The notes beneath the pieces are model-generated. The model was not told where the DNA came from, made no database searches, and was given only the letters and a program-made list of their open reading frames with translations. Both the position numbers and the translations under genes were made by a program. A DNA stretch of 64,000 bases from an uncultured bacterium (GTDB lineage: Bacteria; Bacillota; Bacilli; Lactobacillales; Lactobacillaceae). Where the stretch lies: positions 62,001 through 126,000 of the forward strand of contig CAJMLF010000001.1 in assembly GCA_905214235.1 (NCBI GenBank), in the 5' to 3' direction. Below are positions 20,079-28,743 of the stretch, piece after piece (within the stretch, counting starts at the first letter, position 1; the number at the start of each line of letters is the position of its first letter).

Positions 20079-20081
20079 TTT

Positions 20082-20105
20082 AAACCGGTCGAAATCGACC
20101 GGTTT
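20082..20105. terminator. Perfect hairpin between gene remnant and integrase
   Basis: AAACCGGTCG and CGACCGGTTT (20082-20091 and 20096-20105) pair perfectly around AAAT. T runs are short on both strands, so termination may be modest in either direction. Confidence 0.6.
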
Positions 20106-20152
20106 AAAAAGCACCCCAAAAGAACACACATTCGGTGAAAGGAGGAAAAATT

Positions 20153-21295
20153 ATGTGGATCGAGAAAACTAAAGACGGCAAATACAAATTCCGTGAACAA
20201 TATAAAAATCCTCTCACGGGCCGTTACAACAAAGTTTCCGTCACGATGGATAAGAACACCAATACAACCCGTAGACGGGCTCAGATAAGACTAGAGAAGA
20301 AAATACAGGATAAACTGATGCATATCCAAGACGGCAAGATAAAAAAAGGCGTTACGCTTGGACAGGTTATCACTGAATGGGAGCCAGTTTACAAAAAGCA
20401 AGTGCTATCTGGTACCTATTACTCGTGGAAAACTTACAAAAAACAGATTCTATCTAGGATTGGTGCAGATACCCTTGTTAGCAAAATAACGCCTAAATAT
20501 CTTATCAACACATATGAAGATATGCTGTATAAAGAAAGCTACGATAAGAGCTTCGTGATTCAGCTTAAAGCGAAGATGAATCACATTATGAAGTACGCTT
20601 ACCAGCATGACTATATATCTTCTCTTCCAACGGCCAATCTTCAAATCAACTGGCCAAAAAATCGACATGCCCCTACCACCGAGGAAAAGTTTCTGGAAGA
20701 TAATGAGCTTGAAGCTGTCTTAAACTTCATAGAAGAAAAAACTAACTCCCCTTATGCACACGTATATCGGTCTATTTTCGAATGGCAAGCATTAACAGGA
20801 ATGCGCATCGGCGAAGCAGCTACCCTATACGTACACAATATCTATAAGAAAGGGGAAGATTACTATGCAGATGTGCATGGAACCCTTGTATATCACGGGC
20901 TAAAGCTATCAGAGCAGTATAAAAGCCCGATTACAAAAACAAATACCAGTTATAGGACTGTTTTGCTCCCCGATCGAGCAGTAGAGATATATAAAGAGCT
21001 TTCAGCGGGTAAAAAGCAGAATGATCTGCTTTTTAGTATAAAAGGGCACTTTGTTTTAATCGATTCCCTCAATCAGGTTCTGCGAATCTGCAAGAAAAAC
21101 TTAGGGATAAATAAGCCTTTATCTACACACATTTTCCGTCACACTCATGTTAGCAAACTAGCCGAAATGGGTGTACCCTTATATATAATCCAAAACCGTT
21201 TGGGACATAGTGACTCAGAGATAACTTCAAGAGTCTACCTTCATGTAACGAAGAAAGCAAAAGAAAAATACGATGGAATCATTAAATCAATGTAG
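20153..21295 (+). CDS. int: Phage tyrosine integrase
   Basis: A 380-residue tyrosine recombinase. An arm-binding AP2-like N terminus (YKFREQYKNPLTGRYNKVSV) and SAM-like core-binding domain (GQVITEWEPVYKKQVLSG) precede the catalytic domain with R218 in ALTGMRIGEA, the HxxR pair in THIFRHTHV (H326, R329), H352 in GHSDSEIT and the nucleophile Y362 in SRVYLHV. All catalytic residues are present. ATG 20153 follows AAAGGAGGAAAAATT. The gene ends 85 bp from the dprA junction, the normal place next to the attachment site. Confidence 0.96.
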   Translation: MWIEKTKDGKYKFREQYKNPLTGRYNKVSVTMDKNTNTTRRRAQIRLEKKIQDKLMHIQDGKIKKGVTLGQVITEWEPVYKKQVLSGTYYSWKTYKKQILSRIGADTLVSKITPKYLINTYEDMLYKESYDKSFVIQLKAKMNHIMKYAYQHDYISSLPTANLQINWPKNRHAPTTEEKFLEDNELEAVLNFIEEKTNSPYAHVYRSIFEWQALTGMRIGEAATLYVHNIYKKGEDYYADVHGTLVYHGLKLSEQYKSPITKTNTSYRTVLLPDRAVEIYKELSAGKKQNDLLFSIKGHFVLIDSLNQVLRICKKNLGINKPLSTHIFRHTHVSKLAEMGVPLYIIQNRLGHSDSEITSRVYLHVTKKAKEKYDGIIKSM

Positions 21296-21338
21296 TTTTC
21301 CCCTTTTGTGCCCCTTTTAGCTAAATTAAAAGTTTGTG

Positions 21339-21379
21339 AAGCACTGACATTGCTGGTATTAAGCCAATCGTCAGTGCTT
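21339..21379 (+). terminator. Integrase terminator at the phage-host junction
   Basis: AAGCACTGAC (21339-21348) and GTCAGTGCTT (21370-21379) form a 10-bp stem, followed by CTTTCTGTT on the plus strand. The right arm supplies the false stop codon of the interrupted dprA frame. Confidence 0.7.
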
Positions 21380-22024
21380 CTTTCTGTTCCTTTCCGGAAA
21401 ATGATAGGCCACTGGTGGTTCACCGCGTCCGTATTCCGTGAGGACGAGGCCGGCCTCTGCGACTTTGGCCTGTAGGTGAGCATTCTCCCGGGGGTACGCC
21501 TGGTCCAATCCACAGCCAATGACTCCAATCGTCTTCCCGCCATGCTCAAGGGTGATGAGGTGACACATTCCATCAATTCCCTTCGCCAGTCCACTGACGG
21601 TGACAATTTGCCGCTTTACAATGTGGGGAAGCATCCCCCGTAACACCGCTTCACCGTACGCCGACATATCCCGGGCACCAACCACTGCTAACGTGGGTAA
21701 CTGGAGCAGGCTGAGGTTTCCCTGGTAGTATAGAACGATTGGTGGGGCAAATATCTCGCGTAACTGTTCCGGGTATTGGTCATCCGCAATGGTGACATAG
21801 GGGAAAGCCTGGTTACGGGCAACTGCCGCATCTAGTTCCTTACTTGGCCAGTTATTCACCAATGCTTCTTGTTCCCGGTCACTCAGCCGAATGTGGGTAA
21901 GTAGTTCGTTGATGTCATCGTAACATTCGTACTGGTCGGCAACTCGCCATAAGCGATACTTTGTCTTGTAGCCGATCCCACGGCATAGGTTCAATCGTAG
22001 TAGAAATTCACGTATTTGTTTCAT
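21371..22024 (-). pseudogene. dprA: DNA processing protein DprA, interrupted by the prophage
   Basis: DprA loads RecA on incoming single-stranded DNA during natural transformation. The 217 visible residues include the N-terminal helical part and the start of the Rossmann-like domain: TLAVVGARDMSAYGEAVLRG, VTVSGLAKGIDGMCHLITLE and GKTIGVIGCGLDQAYPRENA, ending at AYHFPERNRKKH. The family continues after F-P-x-R-N-R with I-I-A-G-L and a further 60-80 residues that complete the fold, so the copy here is truncated by integration. Its GGAGG ribosome binding site lies in the 3' arm of the rnhB terminator. Whether the protein retains function is doubtful. Confidence 0.92.
21380..21403. other. Candidate attachment-site core within dprA
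   Basis: The dprA frame is normal up to the codons for HFPERNR and then turns into phage sequence (KKH stop). The strand-exchange core must therefore lie in or close to these bases. The other junction, carrying the rest of dprA, should be at the far left end of the prophage, outside the window. Confidence 0.7.
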
Positions 22025-22032
22025 AATAAAAA

Positions 22033-22059
22033 AGCCTCCTACCTAATAGATACGAGACT
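22033..22059 (-). terminator. rnhB terminator overlapping the dprA ribosome binding site
   Basis: Minus strand AGTCTC-G-TATC, loop TATTA, GGTA-G-GAGGCT, then TTTTTTATT. The GGAGG used by dprA is in the 3' arm. Confidence 0.7.
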
Positions 22060-22073
22060 CTTCTTCATTTGCA

Positions 22074-22841
22074 CTATAAAAATTTAGGAACCGGTTTAAA
22101 CGATCGCCGGTGAATTGGCGAGACACCATATTTCCTTAGTCCGGCTAAATGTTCTTTGGTGCCATAACCCATGTTTTCCGCAAAGCCGTAACCTGGGTAA
22201 ACCCGGTCGTAATCAAGCATTAGGTGGTCACGGTACTCCTTAGCAACAATACTGGCCGCCGCAACACTGATACTCTTTTGATCACCCTTGATTAAAGTCG
22301 TTTGCGGATAATCAAAGGGTAGTGGAACAGCATCAACGATCAAGTGGCCCGGCTGGTGGTTTAAACTCTTGATGGACCGCATCATCGCATCCTGTGTTGC
22401 CGCGTAGATGTTAAGCCGGTCGATTGTTTGCGGGTCATTAACCGCAATGCTGACTTCGACGGCCTCGTCAACGATCCGTAAATAAAGTTGTTCCCGCTCA
22501 TGACGAGTCAGCTGTTTGGAGTCGGTCACCCCAACCAGGTCAAAGTCAGGGCTTAGAATTACCGCACAGGTGACAACTGGACCGGCCAGGGGGCCCCGGC
22601 CGACCTCGTCCATTCCAGCAACGTAGCGCACCCCGCTTTTCCAGAGGGCATTCTCATACTTAAACCGCTGCTTGAATGCCTGATAGGCCCTGACCTGCCG
22701 TTTAATGCGCCGCTGGTGGCGCTGTAAGGCCTGCTGAACACCCTTCCGGGGATCAGCCTGCCAAGCCTTGAGGCGCGGGTCATTCAGGCTATCAATTGTA
22801 TCTAAGAGCTGCGAAATCTCACTTACTGTCTGCTTACTCAT
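22074..22841 (-). CDS. rnhB: Ribonuclease HII
   Basis: A 255-residue enzyme that removes misincorporated ribonucleotides and RNA primers. The catalytic D-E pair is in YVAGMDEVGRGPLAGP, followed by GVTDSKQLTRHERE, HLIVDAVPLPFDYP and the C-terminal LMLDYDRVYPGYGFAENMGY. The N-terminal extension of about 60 residues is usual in bacilli and lactobacilli. ATG 22841 overlaps the stop of rbgA as ATGAGTAA and follows GAGGATGGC; the frame is open to 22856. rbgA-rnhB pairing is conserved in Bacillota. Confidence 0.96.
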   Translation of the reverse strand: MSKQTVSEISQLLDTIDSLNDPRLKAWQADPRKGVQQALQRHQRRIKRQVRAYQAFKQRFKYENALWKSGVRYVAGMDEVGRGPLAGPVVTCAVILSPDFDLVGVTDSKQLTRHEREQLYLRIVDEAVEVSIAVNDPQTIDRLNIYAATQDAMMRSIKSLNHQPGHLIVDAVPLPFDYPQTTLIKGDQKSISVAAASIVAKEYRDHLMLDYDRVYPGYGFAENMGYGTKEHLAGLRKYGVSPIHRRSFKPVPKFL

Positions 22842-23706
22842 TGATGCCATCCTCATTTAGGTCTGCGGGAATCTCCATAGTGATGGGCCCGAGTTTTCCC
22901 TTCCGTAGGTCAAAGATCAACCGTTCGCTGGCCCGGTCGTAGTCATCCCTAAAGCCCATCTTCTGAGTAATCACTAACAGCAAGTCGGGGTCGCTAACCT
23001 TTTCTGCCAGGTCTTGGTCGGTTAGCCGGTAGCGTTTCTTCAACATTTCGGGCTGGTAAAGGCGGAGGTATTTCAAGGCGAACAGGGCAACATCATCTTT
23101 AGGATAAAGGCTATCCTTGATTGCCCCCGAGAGAGCCAACATGACCCCCTGCTTCTGACTGGCAAACTTGTGCCACAGGACTCCGGGGGTGTCTAAAAGT
23201 TCCAACTCAGCTGATGACCGCAGCCACTGCTGCCCGGTGGTTACGCCGGGACGGTTCCCCGTCTGTGCTACGTTCTTTTTAACCAAGTGGTTTAACAAGG
23301 TCGACTTACCAACGTTCGGCACCCCGACACACATTGCCCGAATGGGCCGTTTCTTTAACCCCTTGGCCCTTTCTTCGGCCAACTTATCTTGCAAAATCTC
23401 CTTGCTCTTCTTGGTGACAATCTTTGCCACGTTTTGCTTCCGTGAATCGAGGGCAAGAACCGGCTGGCCCTTTTCCTCAAAGTACGCTAACCATTCTTGC
23501 AGACGGTCACGATCAGCCAAGTCCGTCTTGGTCATTATTAAAAGCCGGGGCTTATTGCCGGCTGCTAATGCCACTTCTGGGTTTTGGGAAGAATATGGCA
23601 CCCGTGCGTCCACTAACTCAAAGACAATGTCAACGAGGGGCATTTGTTCACGAATCTGTCGCAAAGCCTTTGCCATGTGTCCAGGAAACCATTGAATTGT
23701 CGCCAT
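22834..23706 (-). CDS. rbgA: Ribosome biogenesis GTPase A
   Basis: A 290-residue circularly permuted GTPase that assists late assembly of the 50S subunit. The order of motifs is G4 (MTKTDLADR), G1 ([14 protein letters not shown]), G2/G3 (NRPGVTTGQQW, LLDTPGVLW), and the N terminus WFPGHMAKALRQI is diagnostic. ATG 23706 follows TAGGAGGGATAAA. Confidence 0.97.
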   Translation of the reverse strand: MATIQWFPGHMAKALRQIREQMPLVDIVFELVDARVPYSSQNPEVALAAGNKPRLLIMTKTDLADRDRLQEWLAYFEEKGQPVLALDSRKQNVAKIVTKKSKEILQDKLAEERAKGLKKRPIRAMCVGVPNVGKSTLLNHLVKKNVAQTGNRPGVTTGQQWLRSSAELELLDTPGVLWHKFASQKQGVMLALSGAIKDSLYPKDDVALFALKYLRLYQPEMLKKRYRLTDQDLAEKVSDPDLLLVITQKMGFRDDYDRASERLIFDLRKGKLGPITMEIPADLNEDGINE

Positions 23707-23716
23707 TTTATCCCTC

Positions 23717-23941
23717 CTAATTTCTTTCTTCTAGGTATTTTTGCCATGCGGCGTCAAAAATCGTCATTGATGGTAGGTAGTCCGCATTTTCTTCCAAATA
23801 CTTCGAAACCTCGTCAAAGTCGGTTGATTGCTTAGGAAACGTCGAGTCTAAAAAGGCGTTATTAGCGAACTGCTCAATTTCGTCAGCAGAATTAGGGTTA
23901 CGTTGGGTCATTAAATAACGGTAAAAACTATCACGAACCAT
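23717..23941 (-). CDS. YozE family (UPF0346) protein
   Basis: A 74-residue acidic helical protein, YozE_SAM_like family. Signatures are [20 protein letters not shown], a [16 protein letters not shown] turn and the end [14 protein letters not shown]. Function is unknown; it is conserved in Bacillota. It follows the ypmS-like gene in a co-directional cluster. Confidence 0.9.
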   Translation of the reverse strand: MVRDSFYRYLMTQRNPNSADEIEQFANNAFLDSTFPKQSTDFDEVSKYLEENADYLPSMTIFDAAWQKYLEERN

Positions 23942-23959
23942 GCGATATCCTCCTCTTGA

Positions 23960-24559
23960 TCACTTAGTTGGGACGGTTATCAAGAACTTAAACCGTCCTT
24001 CTGTCATATTGATTTCTTGTGCCTGGTACTTTAATGCCCGCTTCTCACTGTACTTGTTCAGATCCAATAAGACGGTCTTCTTTTGGGCATTGATCTTTAC
24101 CCAGTCCGGAATATTGTAATTCTTGGCAATATAGCCCATCACAAACTTGATGGGGATATTAAGCCGCCCGACAGAAAGGCCCTTAGCCCGCAAGAGGACA
24201 TTGCCATCGCTTTGCTTAACCGGGACAAAGTTAATGGCAAAGCGAATCTTAGCACCGAGAAACTTGGTATCACCCGTCAAAGTGGCGTACTGTTTACCAA
24301 CCAGGAAGCTGTACTTAATCTTCTGTCCTTTCAAGAAGCGGTTAAGGTAGTTAGCCGCTAGGGCGTTGACCTGGTGGCGATTCAACTCAATGGTGACTGA
24401 AGTATCACTGGGTTTAACCGGCTTGCTAACTGCGGGACTGGGCGCCGGCGCGGTGGCCCGGTGGATTACCGTCCCGGTCGCCACTATAATTACCAGAACG
24501 AGGACAATAAACGCCCACTTCCACCAGTTGATTGATTTCGTTTTCGTTTCCTTTTTCAT
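23960..24559 (-). CDS. YpmS-like membrane-anchored protein
   Basis: A 199-residue protein with one N-terminal membrane anchor (WWKWAFIVLVLVIIVATGTV) and a conserved extracellular beta-rich domain (ELNRHQVNALAANYLNRFLK, then IPKFVMGYI-like and PDWVKINAQKKTVLLDLNKY). The YpmS family (DUF2140) is always next to a GDSL lipase-like gene (YpmR), as here. Role at the envelope is unknown. Confidence 0.88.
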   Translation of the reverse strand: MKKETKTKSINWWKWAFIVLVLVIIVATGTVIHRATAPAPSPAVSKPVKPSDTSVTIELNRHQVNALAANYLNRFLKGQKIKYSFLVGKQYATLTGDTKFLGAKIRFAINFVPVKQSDGNVLLRAKGLSVGRLNIPIKFVMGYIAKNYNIPDWVKINAQKKTVLLDLNKYSEKRALKYQAQEINMTEGRFKFLITVPTK

Positions 24560-24567
24560 TCGCTATT

Positions 24568-25485
24568 TTACCTCTTTACGTATTCCCAACTATTGTGGTC
24601 CTTCATTGATTTAAATAGGCGGTTGGCCATCTGCTGATAACCACGATGGTTCGGGTGAAAGTTATCTTCCGTTGAGATATATTCGTTTAAGTTATGGTCG
24701 CGGTTCCGCATGATGTTGACCAGCCGGGTCTGGGAAACCTTTCCCTGGTTAGCCTGTTTTTCCTGCTGGATTAACTGCTGACGCTGGTCCGCCGTCTTGT
24801 ATTGTCCCCATGACATGAGGTGGTTAATATTTACAAAATACATCTTGTGGTAGTTTCCCATCACCTTTTGGGTTGTTTGGTTCCACTTTACGATTGAATC
24901 GTTAATCACATCCACGTCCGGGAAGTAGGTGTAAACGGGATTATATATACTCATAATAAACACCGGTGCATGGGGATTCTGTTTGCGAACTGCCGTGAGT
25001 AACTGGTTGAGGTGCCGGACATAAACCTTCTTTGCTTGGTCAACGTCCTTGTCAACCGTCTTGGGGGAGTTCATGATATTGGCCTCAAGGTCTTGCATCA
25101 GGTCGTTGCCACCCACCGTCATCGTGATTACGTCTGCCTTCCGGAGGTTCGCCCGCATCTTAGGCTGGGAGTTAAGACGGGCCAGGATTTGGTCAGACCG
25201 GTCACCACTGACACCGTAGTTCTTCGTGCTTACCGTCGTTTTACGGTAGTGGTGTTCAATCTTATGCTTGATGATGCTAACGTAGCCGCCCTTCTTTTCC
25301 TCATCCCCTTGGCCATGGGTCAAAGAATCACCAACTGCCACCAGGCGGACACTCTTTTTTTCAACATAGCGTGGCTGGGCAGTCGTCTTCGTCACGGGTG
25401 ATGACTGACGATGATTCTGCCAGACACCGCCAGCGACCACCGCTAAAACCAGGATTACGGCAATTATCCACCATCGTTTTCGCAC
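24568..25485 (-). CDS. Membrane-anchored SGNH/GDSL hydrolase
   Basis: A 305-residue protein with an N-terminal signal anchor (WWIIAVILVLAVVAGGVW) and an SGNH esterase domain. Block I is VAVGDSLTHGQG with the nucleophile serine, block III TVGGNDLM, and block V DNFHPNHRGYQ with the catalytic D and H. It likely acts as an esterase or lipase on the outer face of the membrane. The start is GTG 25485 behind GGAGGAACGAGCAA. Partner of the YpmS-like gene 8 nt downstream. Confidence 0.9.
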   Translation of the reverse strand: MRKRWWIIAVILVLAVVAGGVWQNHRQSSPVTKTTAQPRYVEKKSVRLVAVGDSLTHGQGDEEKKGGYVSIIKHKIEHHYRKTTVSTKNYGVSGDRSDQILARLNSQPKMRANLRKADVITMTVGGNDLMQDLEANIMNSPKTVDKDVDQAKKVYVRHLNQLLTAVRKQNPHAPVFIMSIYNPVYTYFPDVDVINDSIVKWNQTTQKVMGNYHKMYFVNINHLMSWGQYKTADQRQQLIQQEKQANQGKVSQTRLVNIMRNRDHNLNEYISTEDNFHPNHRGYQQMANRLFKSMKDHNSWEYVKR

Positions 25486-25509
25486 TTGCTCGTTCCTCCT
25501 TAATAATAA

Positions 25510-25541
25510 GAGGCTGGGAAAACAGTGTTTTCTCCGGCCTC
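25510..25541 (-). terminator. degV terminator
   Basis: Minus strand GAGGC-CGGAGAAAAC and GTTTTC-CCA-GCCTC form a long stem followed by TTATTATT, between degV and the GDSL hydrolase gene. Confidence 0.65.
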
Positions 25542-25599
25542 AAATAGCTTTCAATTCTGTTGACACAAACAGTGGGCACTGAGCTAAAAAGCTTTATCC

Positions 25600-26442
25600 C
25601 TATTCAGTGTAGTAAAGCAAACAACATGCACCCATTCCAGTATGCGTAGCAATGATCGGCACCGTTTCCCGGACCGTAATCTTCTGGTCAGGGTAGATCT
25701 TTTCTACGCCGCTTTTCAGACGTTCAACTTCTTTATTACCTTCAACGTGGGAGATTCCCACCTTAACCGGCTTTGGTCCATCGGCCATTTCCTTTAAGAT
25801 CCGGTCCCATTCCTTATGAATTGCCTTTGTTCCGCGGCCCTTCATAATAATGTGGATCTGACCACCAGCAACTTGGAGCATCACCTTGATGTTGAGGAGA
25901 CTGGATAGGGCACCAGCGAACTTACTAATTCTGCCACCGGCAACCAGGTTGTCAAGGTTATCGATTGCCAGGTAAAGTTTCGACTTGGCAAGGACATCCT
26001 TCATCTTAGCAACCGCATCATCAACACTACCGCCAGCTTCAAGGACTTTTGCGGCCTCAACAATTTGAAAGGCCATCCCCTGGTCAGTAGTTTGGGAGTC
26101 GTAGACCGTCACCTTCGTCTTTGACATTGTTGCCGCTTGTTCGGCAGCGTGAACAGTCCCACTGATTGATTCCATCATGGTAACGCAGAGGACCTCACTA
26201 CCGTCTTCTCCAAGCTTATCAAAGGCGTCAACAAATTTACCAATCGGTGGCTGGGACGTCTTTGGTAAAGACTTAGCATTTTTCATCAGCTGCGGAAACT
26301 CATCATTACTGATGGTTTCGCGCTCGACATAAATTGTACCATCAATCATAACCGTAAGTGGTACGATTGTAATGTTATACTTTTTAATGTCTTCTTCTGT
26401 CAAACCGGCGGAAGAATCACAAACTATTTTTACTTTAGACAT
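25600..26442 (-). CDS. DegV family fatty-acid-binding protein
   Basis: A 280-residue DegV/FakB-type protein. KIVCDSSAGLTEEDIKKYNI at the N terminus, the KTSQPPIGKFVDAFDKL lipid-site segment, and VAGGRISKFAGALSSLLNIK in the C-terminal half are diagnostic. Such proteins bind a fatty acid and present it to the FakA kinase; which lipid is unknown. ATG 26442 is preferred over the upstream GTG, which lies against the GGGAG box. Confidence 0.93.
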   Translation of the reverse strand: MSKVKIVCDSSAGLTEEDIKKYNITIVPLTVMIDGTIYVERETISNDEFPQLMKNAKSLPKTSQPPIGKFVDAFDKLGEDGSEVLCVTMMESISGTVHAAEQAATMSKTKVTVYDSQTTDQGMAFQIVEAAKVLEAGGSVDDAVAKMKDVLAKSKLYLAIDNLDNLVAGGRISKFAGALSSLLNIKVMLQVAGGQIHIIMKGRGTKAIHKEWDRILKEMADGPKPVKVGISHVEGNKEVERLKSGVEKIYPDQKITVRETVPIIATHTGMGACCLLYYTE

Positions 26443-26635
26443 GGAAAAATCCACTCCCTCTTGACAATTATCGGTGGTTTATTTTAATCTAGTTTTGATA
26501 ACTAGATGTATTCGTTTATAAGAACATTATAGTCAATAAACGTAAATTTTAAATACCTATTGGTGATTTTTATAGTCTTAGTATACCAAAAAGCCTTAAA
26601 TAATGCATTTATCAGCCCGAAAGGAGTCTTGCCCA

Positions 26636-27274
26636 GTGAGTAAGCAACACATTGATAAGAAAACACTACTAATTGAAATTGGTAACGCCATTAGCCACGG
26701 GATTGGTACCGGTCTGGCAATTGCTGGTCTGGTCTTCCTCATAATTCGGGCCGTCCATAGTGGGAGTGCCATGAAGGTGGTTACCTTTACAATCTATGGC
26801 AGCATCCTCGTCTTATTCTACCTCTCGTCAACCCTGTTTCACGCCCTTGTCTTTACCCGGGCCCGGCACGTCTTTCAGATATTTGACCACTGTATGATCT
26901 ATGTCCTGATTGCCGGAACTTACACCCCCTACTGCCTTGTCAGCATCAAGGGATGGCTAGGCTGGACAATGTTTGGTGTCATTTGGGGGTTAGCCGTCAT
27001 CGGGATTGTCTATAAAAGTATCTGGCTTAAACACAAGAGTACCCTCTCGACTTTAGTTTATGTCCTGATGGGGTGGCTTTGCATCTTTGCCTTCTTCCCC
27101 CTCTGGAATGCCCTCGGACCGGTGGGCTTTGGCCTCTTGCTTGCTGGGGGGATCACCTTTACAATTGGTGCCCTCCTGTATAGCCGGCCAACTGCCTACA
27201 CCCACCTCATCTGGCACTTCTTTGTCCTGGTTGGGACGGGTCTGATGTATTTTTCAATTCTCTTTTACGTTTAA
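26636..27274 (+). CDS. Hemolysin III / PAQR family membrane protein
   Basis: A 212-residue protein with seven predicted membrane segments. The family motifs are NAISHGIGTGLAIAG near the N terminus, SSTLFHAL, FDHCMIYVLIAGTYTPYCLV and the end HLIWHFFVLVGTGLMYFSIL with conserved histidines that likely bind a metal. The start is GTG 26636, 9 nt after AAAGGAG. The gene is divergent from degV and its end overlaps folA by 21 nt in convergent orientation. The haemolysin name is historical; a membrane homeostasis role is more likely. Confidence 0.92.
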   Translation: MSKQHIDKKTLLIEIGNAISHGIGTGLAIAGLVFLIIRAVHSGSAMKVVTFTIYGSILVLFYLSSTLFHALVFTRARHVFQIFDHCMIYVLIAGTYTPYCLVSIKGWLGWTMFGVIWGLAVIGIVYKSIWLKHKSTLSTLVYVLMGWLCIFAFFPLWNALGPVGFGLLLAGGITFTIGALLYSRPTAYTHLIWHFFVLVGTGLMYFSILFYV

Positions 27275-27751
27275 TTGCCACTCTTCAAACCAGCAAACTG
27301 GCTGACCATCCTTGGTCACCGTTTGGCGGTCCTGCAAATGCCACTGGTCATAGTTGACCGGTGGCATTTTTGTATCCCCTTCGTAATGACCATTGATAAT
27401 GGTACGGTGAAGCACCGTTACCAACGGCATAAGTTCGGTAAAGAGGCGGCCACCACCAATGATATCAACCACTGGGGCCGAATTTTCTTTAATCCATTTT
27501 TTCAAATCTGCCAGGTTTTGAAAGGAAACGACCCGTTTATCTTCAATCTCACGGTGGGTCAGAACAATGTTTTGCCGACCGGGAAGGGGACGGCCAATTG
27601 AATCAAAGGTCCGCCGCCCCATCACTACCGGGTGGTCAGCCGTGACCCGTTTAAAATGCTGCATATCGGCCTTGACGTGCCATGGGAGGGAGCCATCTTT
27701 GCCAATCCAACCGTCCAAATCCTCTGCCCAAACATAGGTAATTTTCTTCAT
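27254..27751 (-). CDS. folA: Dihydrofolate reductase
   Basis: A 165-residue enzyme that reduces dihydrofolate with NADPH. Visible signatures are WAEDLDGWIGKDGSLPWHVK, the NADPH-site VVMGRRTFDSIGRPLPGRQN and DIIGGGRLFTELMPLV. It follows thyA by 11 nt; thymidylate synthase produces the dihydrofolate that this enzyme recycles. The box GAGGTG lies 7 nt from ATG 27751. Confidence 0.97.
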   Translation of the reverse strand: MKKITYVWAEDLDGWIGKDGSLPWHVKADMQHFKRVTADHPVVMGRRTFDSIGRPLPGRQNIVLTHREIEDKRVVSFQNLADLKKWIKENSAPVVDIIGGGRLFTELMPLVTVLHRTIINGHYEGDTKMPPVNYDQWHLQDRQTVTKDGQPVCWFEEWQLNVKEN

Positions 27752-27762
27752 TCCTTTTCACC

Positions 27763-28725
27763 TCAGACAGCAACTGGCGCCTTGATTGCGGGCTCGTGAG
27801 TGTAGCCATCAAGCTTAATATCCGTCATTTCGTACTGGTCAATAGGCTTAGCCTCAGCTGGCAAAATCAACTTTGGAGCCGGGTGGGGAGTCCTTTGCAG
27901 CTGCTCGCTTACTTGGTCAAGGTGGTTAAGGTAGATGTGGGCATCCCCCAAGGTATGAATAAAGTCACCGACCTCAAGACCACACTGGTGGGCAATCATG
28001 TGGGTAAGGAGGGCGTAACTAGCAATGTTGAATGGAACCCCTAAGAAGATATCCGCACTTCGTTGGTAGAGTTGGCAACTAAGCTTTCCATCATTAACGT
28101 AGAACTGGAACATTGTATGGCACGGTGGGAGAGCCATTGACGGCACATCCTCAGGATTCCATGCCGACACAATCATCCGCCGTGAATTTGGCGTTGTCTT
28201 AATCTGGTGAATAACGTTGGCAATCTGGTCAATGGTTTTACCCTTACTAGTCTTCCATGCTCGCCACTGACTACCATAGACTAGACCAAGATCCCCATAC
28301 TTCTTGGCAAATTCATCATCATCAAGAACCCGTTGGCAAAACTCCTTTTTTTCAGCTAGGTACTGTTTCTTAAATTCGGGGTCCTTCAGCCAGCGGTGAC
28401 CAAAATCCGTCATATCAGGTCCATGGTACTCATCACTTTCCACCCACTTCTTAAATGCCCATTCGTCCCAGATATGGTTGTGGTGCTGAAGCAGGAAGCG
28501 GATATTGGTATCACCGCGTAAGAACCACAAAAGTTCACTCTTAATCAGGCCAAAGGGAACCTTCTTCGTTGTCAAAATTGGGAAGCCCTTGGAAAGGTCA
28601 AACCGCATTTGGTAACCAAATACTGACCTGGTCCCTGTCCCCGTCCGGTCAGACTTTTCGTGCCCGTTTTCCAAAACATACCGGGCAAGGTTCAGGTACT
28701 GCTGTTCATTCTGATTTTCTGCCAC
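27763..28725 (-). CDS. thyA: Thymidylate synthase
   Basis: A 320-residue ThyA, longer than the E. coli type because of the insertion typical of lactobacilli (about residues 85-135). Active-site cysteine is in [14 protein letters not shown]; the folate and dUMP motifs [20 protein letters not shown] and [13 protein letters not shown] follow. The start is GTG 28725, 8 nt after GGAGGAA. It forms an operon with folA. Confidence 0.98.
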   Translation of the reverse strand: MAENQNEQQYLNLARYVLENGHEKSDRTGTGTRSVFGYQMRFDLSKGFPILTTKKVPFGLIKSELLWFLRGDTNIRFLLQHHNHIWDEWAFKKWVESDEYHGPDMTDFGHRWLKDPEFKKQYLAEKKEFCQRVLDDDEFAKKYGDLGLVYGSQWRAWKTSKGKTIDQIANVIHQIKTTPNSRRMIVSAWNPEDVPSMALPPCHTMFQFYVNDGKLSCQLYQRSADIFLGVPFNIASYALLTHMIAHQCGLEVGDFIHTLGDAHIYLNHLDQVSEQLQRTPHPAPKLILPAEAKPIDQYEMTDIKLDGYTHEPAIKAPVAV

Positions 28726-28743
28726 CGTTAATTCCTCCTCTAA

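Noticed and set aside
21301..21340. Direct repeats of CCCCTTTT after the integrase as att core
   Set aside because: They lie inside phage DNA before the dprA junction; they may be integrase arm sites but cannot be the crossover core.
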